Assembly: GCA_021806225.1 (NCBI GenBank)
Contig: JAJZXW010000033.1
Location: 1 to 64,000 of the forward strand
DNA: 64,000 nucleotides
Reading direction: 5' to 3'
Source: Nitrospirota bacterium
GTDB lineage: Bacteria; Nitrospirota; Leptospirillia; Leptospirillales; Leptospirillaceae
Numbering within the stretch: position 1 is the stretch's first letter; every line of letters starts with the position of its first letter. This document shows positions 8,454 through 18,413 of the stretch, in pieces. The notes below the pieces were generated by a model. It did no database searches. It was not told where the DNA came from and worked only from the letters and a program-made list of their open reading frames with translations. The position numbers and the translations under genes are program-made.

Positions 8454-10225
8454 TCGCCCTGAAAGACGTCGGTCCGGGTGATTCCGCCCACCAGACACCG
8501 GTTCCTTTCATTGTCGATGACCGGCAGAAACTCGAAGTCCTTCTCGTTCATCTTCCCGATGGCGTTCAGGATCGGTTCTTCGGCCGTGACCGTCACGACG
8601 TTGGTGACCATGGCTTGTCCCACGGTTGTTGTTCCCCATGTCTCCGGAGGAAAGCGGTCCAGATCGTAGAGGGAAAAGATCCCGACGAGATGGGGCCCGC
8701 CCGGGACCTCTTCCGTAACCGGATAGATCCGGTGCAGATGACGGAATATGAAATGTTCCCTGAACTCGAGAAGGGTGATCTCCGGAGAGACGCTGACCAC
8801 ATTCCGGATCATGGCGTTTCGGACGGGAAGGTGGAAGCGGTTGGAGAGATGAATGTCCTCCCTGTCCCTCTGATGGGTGGAGATGGATGTAGAGCCGCTG
8901 ACGACATAGCTCACCACCGTGCCGATCAGCCCCGGAATCAGGTAGCCCGAGCTGTGCGTCGCTTCGGCGATGAAGACCACCGCGGCGAGCGGAGTCTTGT
9001 AGCCGGCCGCGAGGAAGGCCGACATCCCCATGACCACACCGAAGTCGTAGGGTTCGAGTCCGGCCACCTGGGCCACGACGCTCCCTGTCGCGGCCCCCAG
9101 GCAAAGGAGGGGAAAGAAGGATCCTCCGATCCCACCGGCCGAGAAGGTGAAAATCACCGCCACCGCCTTCAGGAAAAAGAGAACGACCGCCATTTCGATA
9201 GGGGTGTTCCCTGTCAGGAGATGCTGGATGAAGATGTATCCTGGCCCAAGGGGAAGGGCCTCCCCGTAGGCCCGGGTCGAGATGAATCCGGTCAGACCCA
9301 GAACGAGCGCCGCCAGGATCGGTCTCGGTCCAAGGCGACCCTTCTCCTGAGAGAACCATTTCTTGGTGGTCCGGTAGATCCGGATGAAAAGGGTCGTCAG
9401 AAGACCGCAGACCAGCCCGATGACCAGAACTGAGAGAAAATCCTTGAAGTGGAACTGCGCCTTCGCGGCCAGTGAAAAGAGGGGCGATGTGCCGGCAAGG
9501 CTCACCATGACGATGTAGGAGCTGACGCTCGATATCAGGGTCGGAACCAGGGCGTTGGGGGCAATGTCGGAACGGTAGGGAACCTGAAGGACGAAGATGG
9601 CGCCTGTGAAGGGGGCCTTGAACATGGCGGAAAGCCCGGCGGCCGCCCCGGCGAGAAGCATCACCCGTTGCTCCTCGTAGGGAAGACGAAGCCAGCCGAA
9701 TGTCCGGTCGACAAGGGAGCTCACCACCCCGCCGATATAGGTCGAGGCACCTTCGAGGCCGGCCGATCCCCCGAAACCCAGGGTCGCGATGTAGGCGGGA
9801 ATTTTGTAGAGGGCGTTCCGAAGGGGAACCTTTCCACGGAACTCGTGATAACTCTTGATGATCTCCTCGGTGCCCCCCACGTTGTCGACCCGGCCGGTCG
9901 TGAGGACGAAACGGGCCACGAGCACCCCGATCATGGGGATGAGGATGACGATGAGGTGGTTCTTGAAGGCGGTGTTGTACAGGGTGAGAAAGAGGAGACG
10001 ATAGACGACCCGCTCGATCAGATAGACGAAAAAACCTGTGACGGAGCCGATCAGGACAGAGAGAAAGATGGTACGCCAGAAGGTGTTCAGACGGCCGATG
10101 GTCCCGAGGATCAGCCGTGCCTGAAGCTTGATGCGGCGTCTAATCTGCACGTGCGAAGTCCGTCCGCTGAGATGTCGATCTGTTCCGGCAGGCTCTCCCC
10201 GGATCGGCGCAGGCGTCCATACCAC
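8435..10225 (-). CDS. ClC-family chloride channel/antiporter with C-terminal CBS domains
   Basis: GFGGSAGLEGASTYIGG, GSFFPLLCLGAATGS, MGMSAFLAAGYKTPLAA; CBS pair at the C-terminus. Confidence 0.92.
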   Translation of the reverse strand: MVWTPAPIRGEPAGTDRHLSGRTSHVQIRRRIKLQARLILGTIGRLNTFWRTIFLSVLIGSVTGFFVYLIERVVYRLLFLTLYNTAFKNHLIVILIPMIGVLVARFVLTTGRVDNVGGTEEIIKSYHEFRGKVPLRNALYKIPAYIATLGFGGSAGLEGASTYIGGVVSSLVDRTFGWLRLPYEEQRVMLLAGAAAGLSAMFKAPFTGAIFVLQVPYRSDIAPNALVPTLISSVSSYIVMVSLAGTSPLFSLAAKAQFHFKDFLSVLVIGLVCGLLTTLFIRIYRTTKKWFSQEKGRLGPRPILAALVLGLTGFISTRAYGEALPLGPGYIFIQHLLTGNTPIEMAVVLFFLKAVAVIFTFSAGGIGGSFFPLLCLGAATGSVVAQVAGLEPYDFGVVMGMSAFLAAGYKTPLAAVVFIAEATHSSGYLIPGLIGTVVSYVVSGSTSISTHQRDREDIHLSNRFHLPVRNAMIRNVVSVSPEITLLEFREHFIFRHLHRIYPVTEEVPGGPHLVGIFSLYDLDRFPPETWGTTTVGQAMVTNVVTVTAEEPILNAIGKMNEKDFEFLPVIDNERNRCLVGGITRTDVFQGEWASLL

Positions 10226-10273
10226 AAGAATACCTGCAAACGCGTGGAAATAGCAAAAAAGGCCGCCGGGGAG

Positions 10274-11560
10274 CTATTCCGGAAAAAGCCCGGTGAGAAT
10301 GGCCCGAAGCTTGTCCCAAGGGGTGAGGGGCATGATCCGGCTCCCCCCGATGGTCGTCACGATCTTTTTCTCGAGGGCGGGCGTCCGGCCGATTCCCCGG
10401 AAGGCGGCTTTCCGGGCGCGGACGACGAGCGGATTTCCCGAGTTCCAGACGCGGGTCATCTCGTCGGCCAGCCTGTGCAGAGCCCTTGTCACGGGGATCC
10501 TCGCCATTTCGTAAGGGAGAAGTGCTTCCCGGCGGACCAGCGGAGCCGAGAGGAGAGCCTTTGAAAGGACAGGGGCGAGGATCCTGGCATCCTCCATGGC
10601 CTGGTTCCGTCCCTGGGCCACGTGAGGGTTCATGGCGTGCGCGGCATCCCCCATCAGAACAATCCCGTCGTCGGACCAGCGTTCGAGATCGATTTTCCAG
10701 ACCGATAGCTCCATGAAGCGGGCGGGATCGTCGAGTCCGTTTCGGATGGCAATTGCGGCGAAACCCGGGACCTGGCGGTCGAGGTGGCGGAGAACGGATG
10801 CGGTTCCCCCCGCGAAGAATTTCTCCCGATCCCTGTCTGGAAGAAGAACGAGAAAGAAGCGGCGACGCTCAGAGACCGAAAAGAAAAAAAAGATCGACCG
10901 GGGACCCAGGAAATATCGTCCGGAGGTGTCGGCAACGGCAGGAGGAAGGCTCTCGAGAGCTTCCGGGAGGAAGAGCGAGCCCCCCAGATAGGAGTCCCGG
11001 TAGGGAACGGCTGTCCCGGGAATTTTCGCGATCTCGCGGACCCGGGAGTGGCGACCGTCGTCTCCGACGAGGATCCGGGCGAGTACGCTCCGGATTTGGC
11101 CGTCCCGCTCGTAGGTTGCGGTGACCCCGGACGAGTCGACGGAGAAATCCCTGAAGTCCGATGCGTGGCGGATGACTACATGGGAGTGGGAGGACAGGTT
11201 TTGCGCGAGGAGTTGATCCATCAGGTGAGGTTCGATGGCCAGGGCGTAGGGAAAGGGACCTGTACCGGCCTGGTAGGAGGAACGCATGAGGAGGTGGCCT
11301 TCCTCATCGAGGAAGTCGAAGCTCCGGTAGTCTGTGTGGGGGAGTTTTTTGAGGTCGTCGAGCAGAGACAACTCCTCAAGAATCGACAACCCGATGGGCT
11401 GGACGAGTTCCCCCCGGTGGACCGGATCGAAGCCGGGACGGCGATCGAGGATCAGGATCCTAAAGCCGAGTGGAGCGAGATAGTTGGCCAGGGTCAGGGC
11501 CCCGATTCCCGCGCCCGAGATGACGATGTCAAAGGCTTCCGTACGATGGTCACCCGTCAT
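10274..11560 (-). CDS. FAD-dependent aromatic/quinone-type monooxygenase
   Basis: GxGxxG (ISGAGIGALTLANYL), DG motif (VGDDGRHSRVRE), GDAAHAMNPHVAQGRNQAMEDA. Confidence 0.9.
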   Translation of the reverse strand: MTGDHRTEAFDIVISGAGIGALTLANYLAPLGFRILILDRRPGFDPVHRGELVQPIGLSILEELSLLDDLKKLPHTDYRSFDFLDEEGHLLMRSSYQAGTGPFPYALAIEPHLMDQLLAQNLSSHSHVVIRHASDFRDFSVDSSGVTATYERDGQIRSVLARILVGDDGRHSRVREIAKIPGTAVPYRDSYLGGSLFLPEALESLPPAVADTSGRYFLGPRSIFFFFSVSERRRFFLVLLPDRDREKFFAGGTASVLRHLDRQVPGFAAIAIRNGLDDPARFMELSVWKIDLERWSDDGIVLMGDAAHAMNPHVAQGRNQAMEDARILAPVLSKALLSAPLVRREALLPYEMARIPVTRALHRLADEMTRVWNSGNPLVVRARKAAFRGIGRTPALEKKIVTTIGGSRIMPLTPWDKLRAILTGLFPE

Positions 11561-13202
11561 AGAAATCTTCTCCGGGATGAGGTGGTCTGGAGGGATAATA
11601 GACCCGGGCCAGATCACGGGCCAATTTGCCTGCGCATTCCTGCCATGCCGACAATGTCGCTCTTTTTTGGGAAAATCCCCTGCTTGTGATGGTCACCTTT
11701 TTTCTCCAGAGAATTCCTCCCCGGTTGATCAGTGTTTCCTGCAGGGTCATCCGGGTCGTGGCGATGGCAAAATCTCCCCGGGCCCGTAGTGATTCCTTTT
11801 GAGAGAGAAGGTCGATCCGCAGGAGGGCCCGGTATCTGGAGAGGAGCGGGGGAGGGGGGGCTCCGGGACAGCTCTGGTCACCTCCGGAGAAGGTGCAGAG
11901 GGTGAGGTCCTTTTTTCGGGCTTGCGTCATGAAAATGGTCCGGATCGCCTGCCCCTGGTGAAGAGGCCCAGGTCCGTTGATTGTCAGGAGGAGAGGGTGC
12001 AGAGCTCTTCTGTGATAAAAACGGAAGTGGACATCCAGCAATGTATTTTTAAGGATTTTCCGGAAATGGGGACGGTCGAGGGGTGTTCCGGGGAGCGCCC
12101 GGTAGAATCCCTCCAGGAAGCCGTGATGGCCAGGGACATGGATGCGGGAGAGGGAGCAATCTCCTGTTCCCCCGGGGCCGGTCGGCTGGCATTCAAGCTC
12201 AAGCGGAGGATGGAGCCGGTAGGGGGATTGTCTGAAAAGAGCCGCCTCCCAGCGGAGCGTCGTCAGGGAAAGAATGGGCCGGTTGTTTCCGATAAGCCAG
12301 GACGGCTCTGGGAAGACAAGGTGCTCCGGCTTCGGGAAGGGACGAAGGGAGGGAACGAAGATGAGTCCGGAGAGCCCGGAAGGATGGGGTCCGATCTGAA
12401 CGGAGGTTCTTTCCGTCATATGGGCCGGGGGGACAAGTGTAGCGCTCAGGGAAAGCTCTGGCGTGGTGGGGTCCAGGGAGAGACGGAGAGCCCGGAGGCT
12501 CTTCCTCCAGAGCGCTTCGACGGAAGTCCCTTCCCGGAGGATCTTTCTGCGGGTCGCAGGAGAAAACGAATGGAGTGAGTGGATCGATCGGTCGGCATTC
12601 AGGGCCCTTCGCATTGCGGCCAGAAATCGGGAGCCATCTTTTTGAAGGAGGAAGCTCCGAGCTTTTTCGTGTTCGGATTCCATCCTTAAGGCGGCCCTTT
12701 GGTCGGATCGGGCGAGTGATCCGAGGAGAGACTGTTCGTAACTCCTGGGCACTTTCAGGAGAAGATAAAGGGAGGTGCGGTGGAGGTAGGGCCGGTCCTG
12801 ACTCTCCTTGTAAGTGCGGATCCACCTGTCGGCTATGGAGGGGGCGTCATTCTTTGGCCCCAGACGAAACCATTTCCGCTTCTCGGGACCGGTCAGGAGA
12901 TAGCCTTCCTTTGCCAGGGTTTTGGAAAATTGATCAAAAGCCCGTGAAAGGGCCTTAGATCGGGCAACTGAGGGGGTGGACGCTTTCCTGGCATCGCCCG
13001 AGAACCAGAGAGCTTCCGGGGAGGCGGCCGGCGGATGGTCCACGAAGAGAGGTCTTCGCTGCGGATCCTGGTCGACAAGGAGGTCGGGGGAGGGGGCGGA
13101 AAAAGACGGAAAAAAAGTGCAGGAGCAGAAAAGGAAAAAGAAAAGAGGCGCAAGATGTAAGGGTTTCTGTTTCTCAGAATCCCTGGAGTGGTCCCTGACC
13201 AA
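11550..13202 (-). CDS. Exported hypothetical protein/putative lipoprotein (TTG start proposed at 13202)
   Basis: Signal peptide-like LHLAPLFFFLFCSC; the longer listed ORF overlaps zwf, so the start is re-assigned just after the zwf stop. Confidence 0.65.
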   Translation of the reverse strand: MVRDHSRDSEKQKPLHLAPLFFFLFCSCTFFPSFSAPSPDLLVDQDPQRRPLFVDHPPAASPEALWFSGDARKASTPSVARSKALSRAFDQFSKTLAKEGYLLTGPEKRKWFRLGPKNDAPSIADRWIRTYKESQDRPYLHRTSLYLLLKVPRSYEQSLLGSLARSDQRAALRMESEHEKARSFLLQKDGSRFLAAMRRALNADRSIHSLHSFSPATRRKILREGTSVEALWRKSLRALRLSLDPTTPELSLSATLVPPAHMTERTSVQIGPHPSGLSGLIFVPSLRPFPKPEHLVFPEPSWLIGNNRPILSLTTLRWEAALFRQSPYRLHPPLELECQPTGPGGTGDCSLSRIHVPGHHGFLEGFYRALPGTPLDRPHFRKILKNTLLDVHFRFYHRRALHPLLLTINGPGPLHQGQAIRTIFMTQARKKDLTLCTFSGGDQSCPGAPPPPLLSRYRALLRIDLLSQKESLRARGDFAIATTRMTLQETLINRGGILWRKKVTITSRGFSQKRATLSAWQECAGKLARDLARVYYPSRPPHPGEDFYDG

Positions 13203-13213
13203 GGGGCGTATTC

Positions 13214-14767
13214 TCAGACGGATGTGGTTTCGCCGATCCGGTCCTGCTCCTCGGGACCGTCGGTTCCGGCGGTATAGAACCGGAGGGGAGATTTCTTCGA
13301 AAGGTCCCCGAGAAAGGGGGCCATGAAGTTCCATGAGTTCTCCACTTCGTCGTTTCGCGCGAAGAGGGTGGAGTCTCCGATGATGGCGTCGTGGAGGAGA
13401 CGTTCGTAAGCCTCCGGAGACTTTGCACGATAAGCCTGCTGGTAGGAAAAGTCCATCTCCACCGGGTCGATCACAAAGGAGCTGCCGGGCCGCTTGATCC
13501 CGAACCGGAGGGAGATCCCCTCGTTTGGCTGGATCCGGATGATCAGTTCGTTGGGGATGGTCCCGGGCGTTCCTGCCAGGCGGAAAAGGGCGAAGGGAAA
13601 GTCTTTGAAAACGATCCGGATCAGGGTTTCCCTTCGGGACATGCGTTTCCCGGCTGTCAGGAAGAAGGGGACTCCGGCCCACCGCCAGTTCTGGACCTCG
13701 ACCCTCATCCGGACAAAGGTGGGGGTTTCCGAGAGGGGAGGAATCTTGGGCTCGTTCCGGTAGCCCGGGACGGGAACGCCGTCGACCTCTCCAACGGTGT
13801 ACTGGCCCCGGACGATCGTCCGGGGAATGTCCTCTGTCCGGATCGGTTTGAGGGAGCGAAGAACCTTGACCTTTTCGTCCCGGATGGATTCGGCCTCGAA
13901 GGCGACGGGGGGGTCCATGGCCGTGAGGGTCATCAGCTGGAAGAGGTGGTTCTGTACCATGTCCCGGAGGATGCCGGCCTCCTCGAAATAGCCCCCGCGC
14001 CCCTCGACACCGACCGCTTCATGGACGGATATGTGGACGCTCCGGACAAAGATGTTGTTCCAGAGGTTCCCGAAAACTGGATTCGAGAGGCGGAAGACGA
14101 CTATGTTCTGAACCGTCTCTTTGCCAAGATAATGGTCGATGCGAAAGACCTGGGTCTCGGAGAAGACCTGGAGAACTTCCCTGTTCAGGTCCCGGGCCGA
14201 GGCGAGGTCCCGTCCGAAGGGCTTTTCGACGATGATGCGGGTAAAGGGTGCGGGTTTCTCCGTGGCTCCGTCGTTGATCTTCGAGAGTCCGAAGCTCCCC
14301 AGATTCCGGATGATGGGAACGAAGTAGCTGGGCTGTGTGGCCAGATAATACAGGACATTCCCTCCGGTGGGATTGCGGAATTCGTCGGAAAGAAGTGTTG
14401 TTCGGATGGCGGTGTATCCGTTTGGGTCATCGAAGGTCATGGGGTGGTAAAAGATCTTTTTCTCGAATTCGGTATAGAGCTCGAGATGGTTGGAGCTTCG
14501 GGAAAAGGTCTGGACCGATGCCCGGAGCTCTCCCCGAAACTCCTCGTGGGTCTTTGGACTTCGGGCGACGCCTAGGATTCTCGTTTCCGGATGGAGGAGC
14601 CCGTCGACCATCAGGTCGAAAAGAGCCGGCACGAGCTTGCGATGGGTCAGATCTCCCGAGGCTCCGAAGATGACGATCGTCAACGGAGGTGTCTCCATGG
14701 TTGGCGGATTGGGCTGAACTTCTCCCATGCCCGCTCCCTGAAAGGGAGACTGGAGGATGCTGGTCAA
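13214..14767 (-). CDS. zwf: Glucose-6-phosphate 1-dehydrogenase
   Basis: VIFGASGDLTHRKLVPALF, RIDHYLGKETVQNI, family-wide similarity. Confidence 0.97.
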   Translation of the reverse strand: MTSILQSPFQGAGMGEVQPNPPTMETPPLTIVIFGASGDLTHRKLVPALFDLMVDGLLHPETRILGVARSPKTHEEFRGELRASVQTFSRSSNHLELYTEFEKKIFYHPMTFDDPNGYTAIRTTLLSDEFRNPTGGNVLYYLATQPSYFVPIIRNLGSFGLSKINDGATEKPAPFTRIIVEKPFGRDLASARDLNREVLQVFSETQVFRIDHYLGKETVQNIVVFRLSNPVFGNLWNNIFVRSVHISVHEAVGVEGRGGYFEEAGILRDMVQNHLFQLMTLTAMDPPVAFEAESIRDEKVKVLRSLKPIRTEDIPRTIVRGQYTVGEVDGVPVPGYRNEPKIPPLSETPTFVRMRVEVQNWRWAGVPFFLTAGKRMSRRETLIRIVFKDFPFALFRLAGTPGTIPNELIIRIQPNEGISLRFGIKRPGSSFVIDPVEMDFSYQQAYRAKSPEAYERLLHDAIIGDSTLFARNDEVENSWNFMAPFLGDLSKKSPLRFYTAGTDGPEEQDRIGETTSV

Positions 14768-14849
14768 GGGTCATCCTTTCCTTTTCGACGGACCGTGGAT
14801 AAGACGCCGCGGCTCCTCCTCAAGCAGGAAGAAGCCATGACACGGAGGG

Positions 14850-16028
14850 TCAGACCTTCCGGATGGCGGCGATTTTTTTCTCGGTGCTCTCCCGAAGGCT
14901 TTCAAAGGATTTGTTGAAGGCTTCGACCCCTTCCCTGATCAGCTGGTTGTAGGCAGACTCGAGGGAAATGCCGAGTGTCTGGAGCTGTTCAAGGACCGTG
15001 TAGGGATTCGGCAGGGACTTGTCCTTCTTGTAACGGTCGATGGTCCGCACCGCTTTGCCATGGTCGGCGAAGGCCCGGAGAGTCTCGGCGGGAACGGTGT
15101 TGACCGTGTCGGGGCCGATCAGCTCCTGGACATAGAGGATGTCGGAGTATTTCGGATTTTTGGTTCCGGTCGATGCCCAGAGGGGACGCTGGACTTTGGC
15201 GCCTTTTTCCGCGAGACCCCTGAAGGAAGGGCTCCCGAAGAGCTCCCCGAAAATGTCATGAATGATCTGCGTATTGGCAATGCCCGCTTTTCCCGCGAGT
15301 TCGCCGGCCTTCCGGACCATTGTCGGGTCGGAGGAGGTGGCCGCGATCTCTGCAAGGAGCCGGTCGACGAGGGTATCGAGACGGCTGATGAACAGGCTCG
15401 CCACACTGTGAATCCGGGAGGGGTTGCGGCCATTCGCAACATATTCCCGGAGGCCGTCGATGTAGGCGTTGGCAGCCTGCCTGTACGCGTCCGGAGAAAA
15501 AAGAAGGGTCACGTTGATGGAGATTCCTTCCGAGATTAACTGGCGAATGGCGGGAATGCCTTCCGGGGTTCCGGGGATCTTCACGAGGAGATTGGGGCGA
15601 TCCACCATCTGGTGGAGTTTTCGGGCCTCCTCGACCGATTCCTTCGTGTCATGGGCGAGGAGAGGGTTGACCTCAATCGAGACATAGCCGTCTCCAAAGC
15701 GGGAGTCGTCGTAGACGGGGCGGAAAAAGTCGCACGCTCGCCGGACGTCCTCGACCATCAGAAAACGGATGATGTCGGTCGCGCTGTGGTTTTCCCGGGC
15801 GAGGCGGGCGATCTCGGCGTCGTAGTCCATCGATCCGTTGATGGCCTTCTCGAAGATGGTCGGATTGGAGGTGATGCCCCGTATCCCGACAGAACAGATC
15901 AGTTCGGTCAGCTCGCCCGAATCCATGAGGTGACGGCTGATGGTGTCGAGCCAAATGCTTTGACCTTCTTTCAGAAGGTCAGCCACCGATCCTTTCGGGG
16001 CGATGGGAGGACGTTGTCCGGTCGTCAT
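14850..16028 (-). CDS. tal: Transaldolase
   Basis: GIRGITSNPTIFEKAI, NLLVKIPGTPEGIPAIRQLISEGISINVTLLFS, RPLWASTGTKNP. Confidence 0.96.
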   Translation of the reverse strand: MTTGQRPPIAPKGSVADLLKEGQSIWLDTISRHLMDSGELTELICSVGIRGITSNPTIFEKAINGSMDYDAEIARLARENHSATDIIRFLMVEDVRRACDFFRPVYDDSRFGDGYVSIEVNPLLAHDTKESVEEARKLHQMVDRPNLLVKIPGTPEGIPAIRQLISEGISINVTLLFSPDAYRQAANAYIDGLREYVANGRNPSRIHSVASLFISRLDTLVDRLLAEIAATSSDPTMVRKAGELAGKAGIANTQIIHDIFGELFGSPSFRGLAEKGAKVQRPLWASTGTKNPKYSDILYVQELIGPDTVNTVPAETLRAFADHGKAVRTIDRYKKDKSLPNPYTVLEQLQTLGISLESAYNQLIREGVEAFNKSFESLRESTEKKIAAIRKV

Positions 16029-16072
16029 CGAAGACTCCTTTTTAAGACGTGCCCATTCCTGCGGCCATCGGA

Positions 16073-18127
16073 TTATGCAAGGCCAAGTTCTGGCCATTCC
16101 GTGCGCATGCGGTCCATAATTTTCTCAGCGGTGAATCCAAACTCTTCCATCAGGCGGCCATAGGGGGCGGAGGCTCCGAAGTGGTCAAGGCCGACGGCGA
16201 TCCCTCGGGACCCGATATATTTCCAGGCTCCCAGAGTGCTTCCAGCCTCCGCGAAAAGGCGCAGGGGAGTCTCCCCCAGGACGGCGTTGCGGTAGTCCGC
16301 GGGCTGCCGGTCGAACAGGGTCGTCGAAGGCAGACTGACGAGGCGTGTCGAAATCCCCTTTGCGGTGAGAGCCTCCTGGACCTTCCAGAGGAGGGAGACC
16401 TCGCTTCCGGTTCCGATCAGGGTCACCCGCGGAGGGGTCTGGGAATCCCGAAGGACGTATCCGCCACGGGGAACACCTGAGCTGATGGCTTCGAAGGGAG
16501 CGTCGAGGATCGGAAGAGACTGGCGGGAAAGAACGAGGGCGACCGGCATTTCGTCCTGGGCCGTGATCCAGTCCATGGCGGTCAGTGTTTCGTTGGCATC
16601 GGCGGGGCGAATCACCGCCATGCCGGGAAGGGCGCGGAGAGCGTTCAGATGCTCGACCGGCTGGTGCGTGGGGCCGTCCTCTCCCAGGCCGATGCTGTCG
16701 TGGGTCAGGACGTAGAGGACCGGGATCCCCATCAGGGCCGAGAGCCGCATCGCCCCCTTCATGTAATCGGAGAAAACGAGAAATGTTCCCCCATATGGAC
16801 GAACGGCCCGGGTGAGTGCCATTCCGTTCATGATCGATCCCATGGCATGTTCCCGAACCCCGAAATGGAGATTCCGTCCTCCAGGCGTCCTGAGCTGGCA
16901 GTCTGGCTCACCCTTGATCAGTGTGTTGTTCGAGGGGGCGAGGTCTGCGGAGCCTCCCCAGAGAAAGGGCTGCATTCGGGCTGCCTCCTGCAGGACTGTC
17001 CCGAAGGCCTGCCGGGTTGCCATGGGTTTCTCGGAGGAGGAGAAGGGGGCGAGGCGTCTGGAGAGACCTGAAGGATGGATTCCCTTCATGACGGCCTCGA
17101 AGGTTGCGGCTTCCTCGGGGTGGGAGACGCGGTATCGCGAAAAGAGTTCCTGCCACTCCTTTTCCTGGACGGATCCCCTGGCCGAAATCCCTGAAAAGAG
17201 CTCCCGGACGTCGTCCGGAACCAGAAAGTCCGGGGATGTGGGCCATCCGAGGTGCTCCTTCGTCCGGAGAACCTCCTCCGCACCGAGAGGAGAGCCGTGG
17301 ACGTGGGCGGTGTCCTGGAATGTCGGACTTCCGAAGCCGATATGGGTGCGGATCGCAATCATCTTGGGGGCGTCTTTTTCCTGAGGGAGCTGAAGGGAGA
17401 GATCGGTGGCCCAGTCGAGGGCCTGGCGGACCTGTTTCGTGTCGTTTCCGTCCGAGATTTCGCGGACCGCCCAGCCCAGCGCCCGGAAGCGGGCGGGGGT
17501 GTCCTCGGTAAAGGCCAGGTCGGTGCTCCCGTCGATCGAAATGTGGTTCCTGTCGTAAAGACAGATCAGGTTCGAAAGACCCTGGTGTCCGGCAAAGGAG
17601 GCCGCCTCGTTCGAGATTCCTTCCATCATGTCTCCGTCGCCGGCGGTTACGAAAACGCGGGGGGAGAGGACCGTCACCCCGGGCCGGTTGAACTTGACGC
17701 CAAGATACCGGAGGGCCAGGGCCATGCCCACCGCAGTTCCGAAGCCCTGCCCGAGGGGGCCTGTGGTCGTCTCCACTCCGACCGTGTGACGGTACTCCGG
17801 ATGTCCGGGGGTCTTGCTTCCCCATTGGCGGAAAGACTTCAGATCGTCGATGGTCAGCCCGTATCCCGTGAGGCAGAGCAGGGAGTAGAGAAGGGCCGAG
17901 GCGTGTCCACCCGAGAGGACGAACCGGTCCCGATTCGGCCAGTCGGGATTGCGCGGATTGGCACGGAGATACTCCCTCCAGAGAACAAAGGCGGGGGCCG
18001 CAAATCCCATGGGCGTCCCCGGGTGGCCTGAATTGGCTTTCTGGACGATGTCGACGGCGAGCATCCGGAGAGTGTTGATGGCTTTCAGTTCCATCTCCGG
18101 AGAAAGGGACGGGGGGGCGGGGACCAT
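16073..18127 (-). CDS. tkt: Transketolase
   Basis: NSGHPGTPMGFAAPAFVLW, GDGDMMEGISNEAASFAGH, GLGEDGPTHQPVEHL. Confidence 0.97.
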   Translation of the reverse strand: MVPAPPSLSPEMELKAINTLRMLAVDIVQKANSGHPGTPMGFAAPAFVLWREYLRANPRNPDWPNRDRFVLSGGHASALLYSLLCLTGYGLTIDDLKSFRQWGSKTPGHPEYRHTVGVETTTGPLGQGFGTAVGMALALRYLGVKFNRPGVTVLSPRVFVTAGDGDMMEGISNEAASFAGHQGLSNLICLYDRNHISIDGSTDLAFTEDTPARFRALGWAVREISDGNDTKQVRQALDWATDLSLQLPQEKDAPKMIAIRTHIGFGSPTFQDTAHVHGSPLGAEEVLRTKEHLGWPTSPDFLVPDDVRELFSGISARGSVQEKEWQELFSRYRVSHPEEAATFEAVMKGIHPSGLSRRLAPFSSSEKPMATRQAFGTVLQEAARMQPFLWGGSADLAPSNNTLIKGEPDCQLRTPGGRNLHFGVREHAMGSIMNGMALTRAVRPYGGTFLVFSDYMKGAMRLSALMGIPVLYVLTHDSIGLGEDGPTHQPVEHLNALRALPGMAVIRPADANETLTAMDWITAQDEMPVALVLSRQSLPILDAPFEAISSGVPRGGYVLRDSQTPPRVTLIGTGSEVSLLWKVQEALTAKGISTRLVSLPSTTLFDRQPADYRNAVLGETPLRLFAEAGSTLGAWKYIGSRGIAVGLDHFGASAPYGRLMEEFGFTAEKIMDRMRTEWPELGLA

Positions 18128-18413
18128 GGGAGTTCTCCTAAAAGGTCTTAATGTTTCTCGTGGGACGGCACCTGGCACCTTTGGGTGAGGCCACGTGGAG
18201 CGACACTGGGGAGCTTGAGCCGTTCGGGATTCCTATAACCGGTACTATTGCTTATTTTGCTCCGGAAATCAAGGGAGTTTATTTTTAATGTTTTATAAAT
18301 GTTATTGTGTGTCAATAATTTGTGAAAGTATAGCTTGACCTTTTTTAAGGCATTTGCTAATAGAAAAGGATTGTGGTTCGAATCAAAATTTTTTCGGGGT
18401 GACGAGCATCCTT

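Noticed and set aside
7344-8462. 372-aa + ORF
   Set aside because: Antisense to the MgtC/DUF4010 gene; Gly/Asp/Glu-rich shadow translation.
13203-13682. N-terminal extension of the 710-aa minus ORF
   Set aside because: Overlaps zwf; a TTG start at 13202 directly after the zwf stop gives a normal signal peptide.
18230-18413. AT-rich leader upstream of shc as a possible riboswitch/sRNA
   Set aside because: No conserved aptamer motif or convincing stem-loop recognised; probably only a promoter region.
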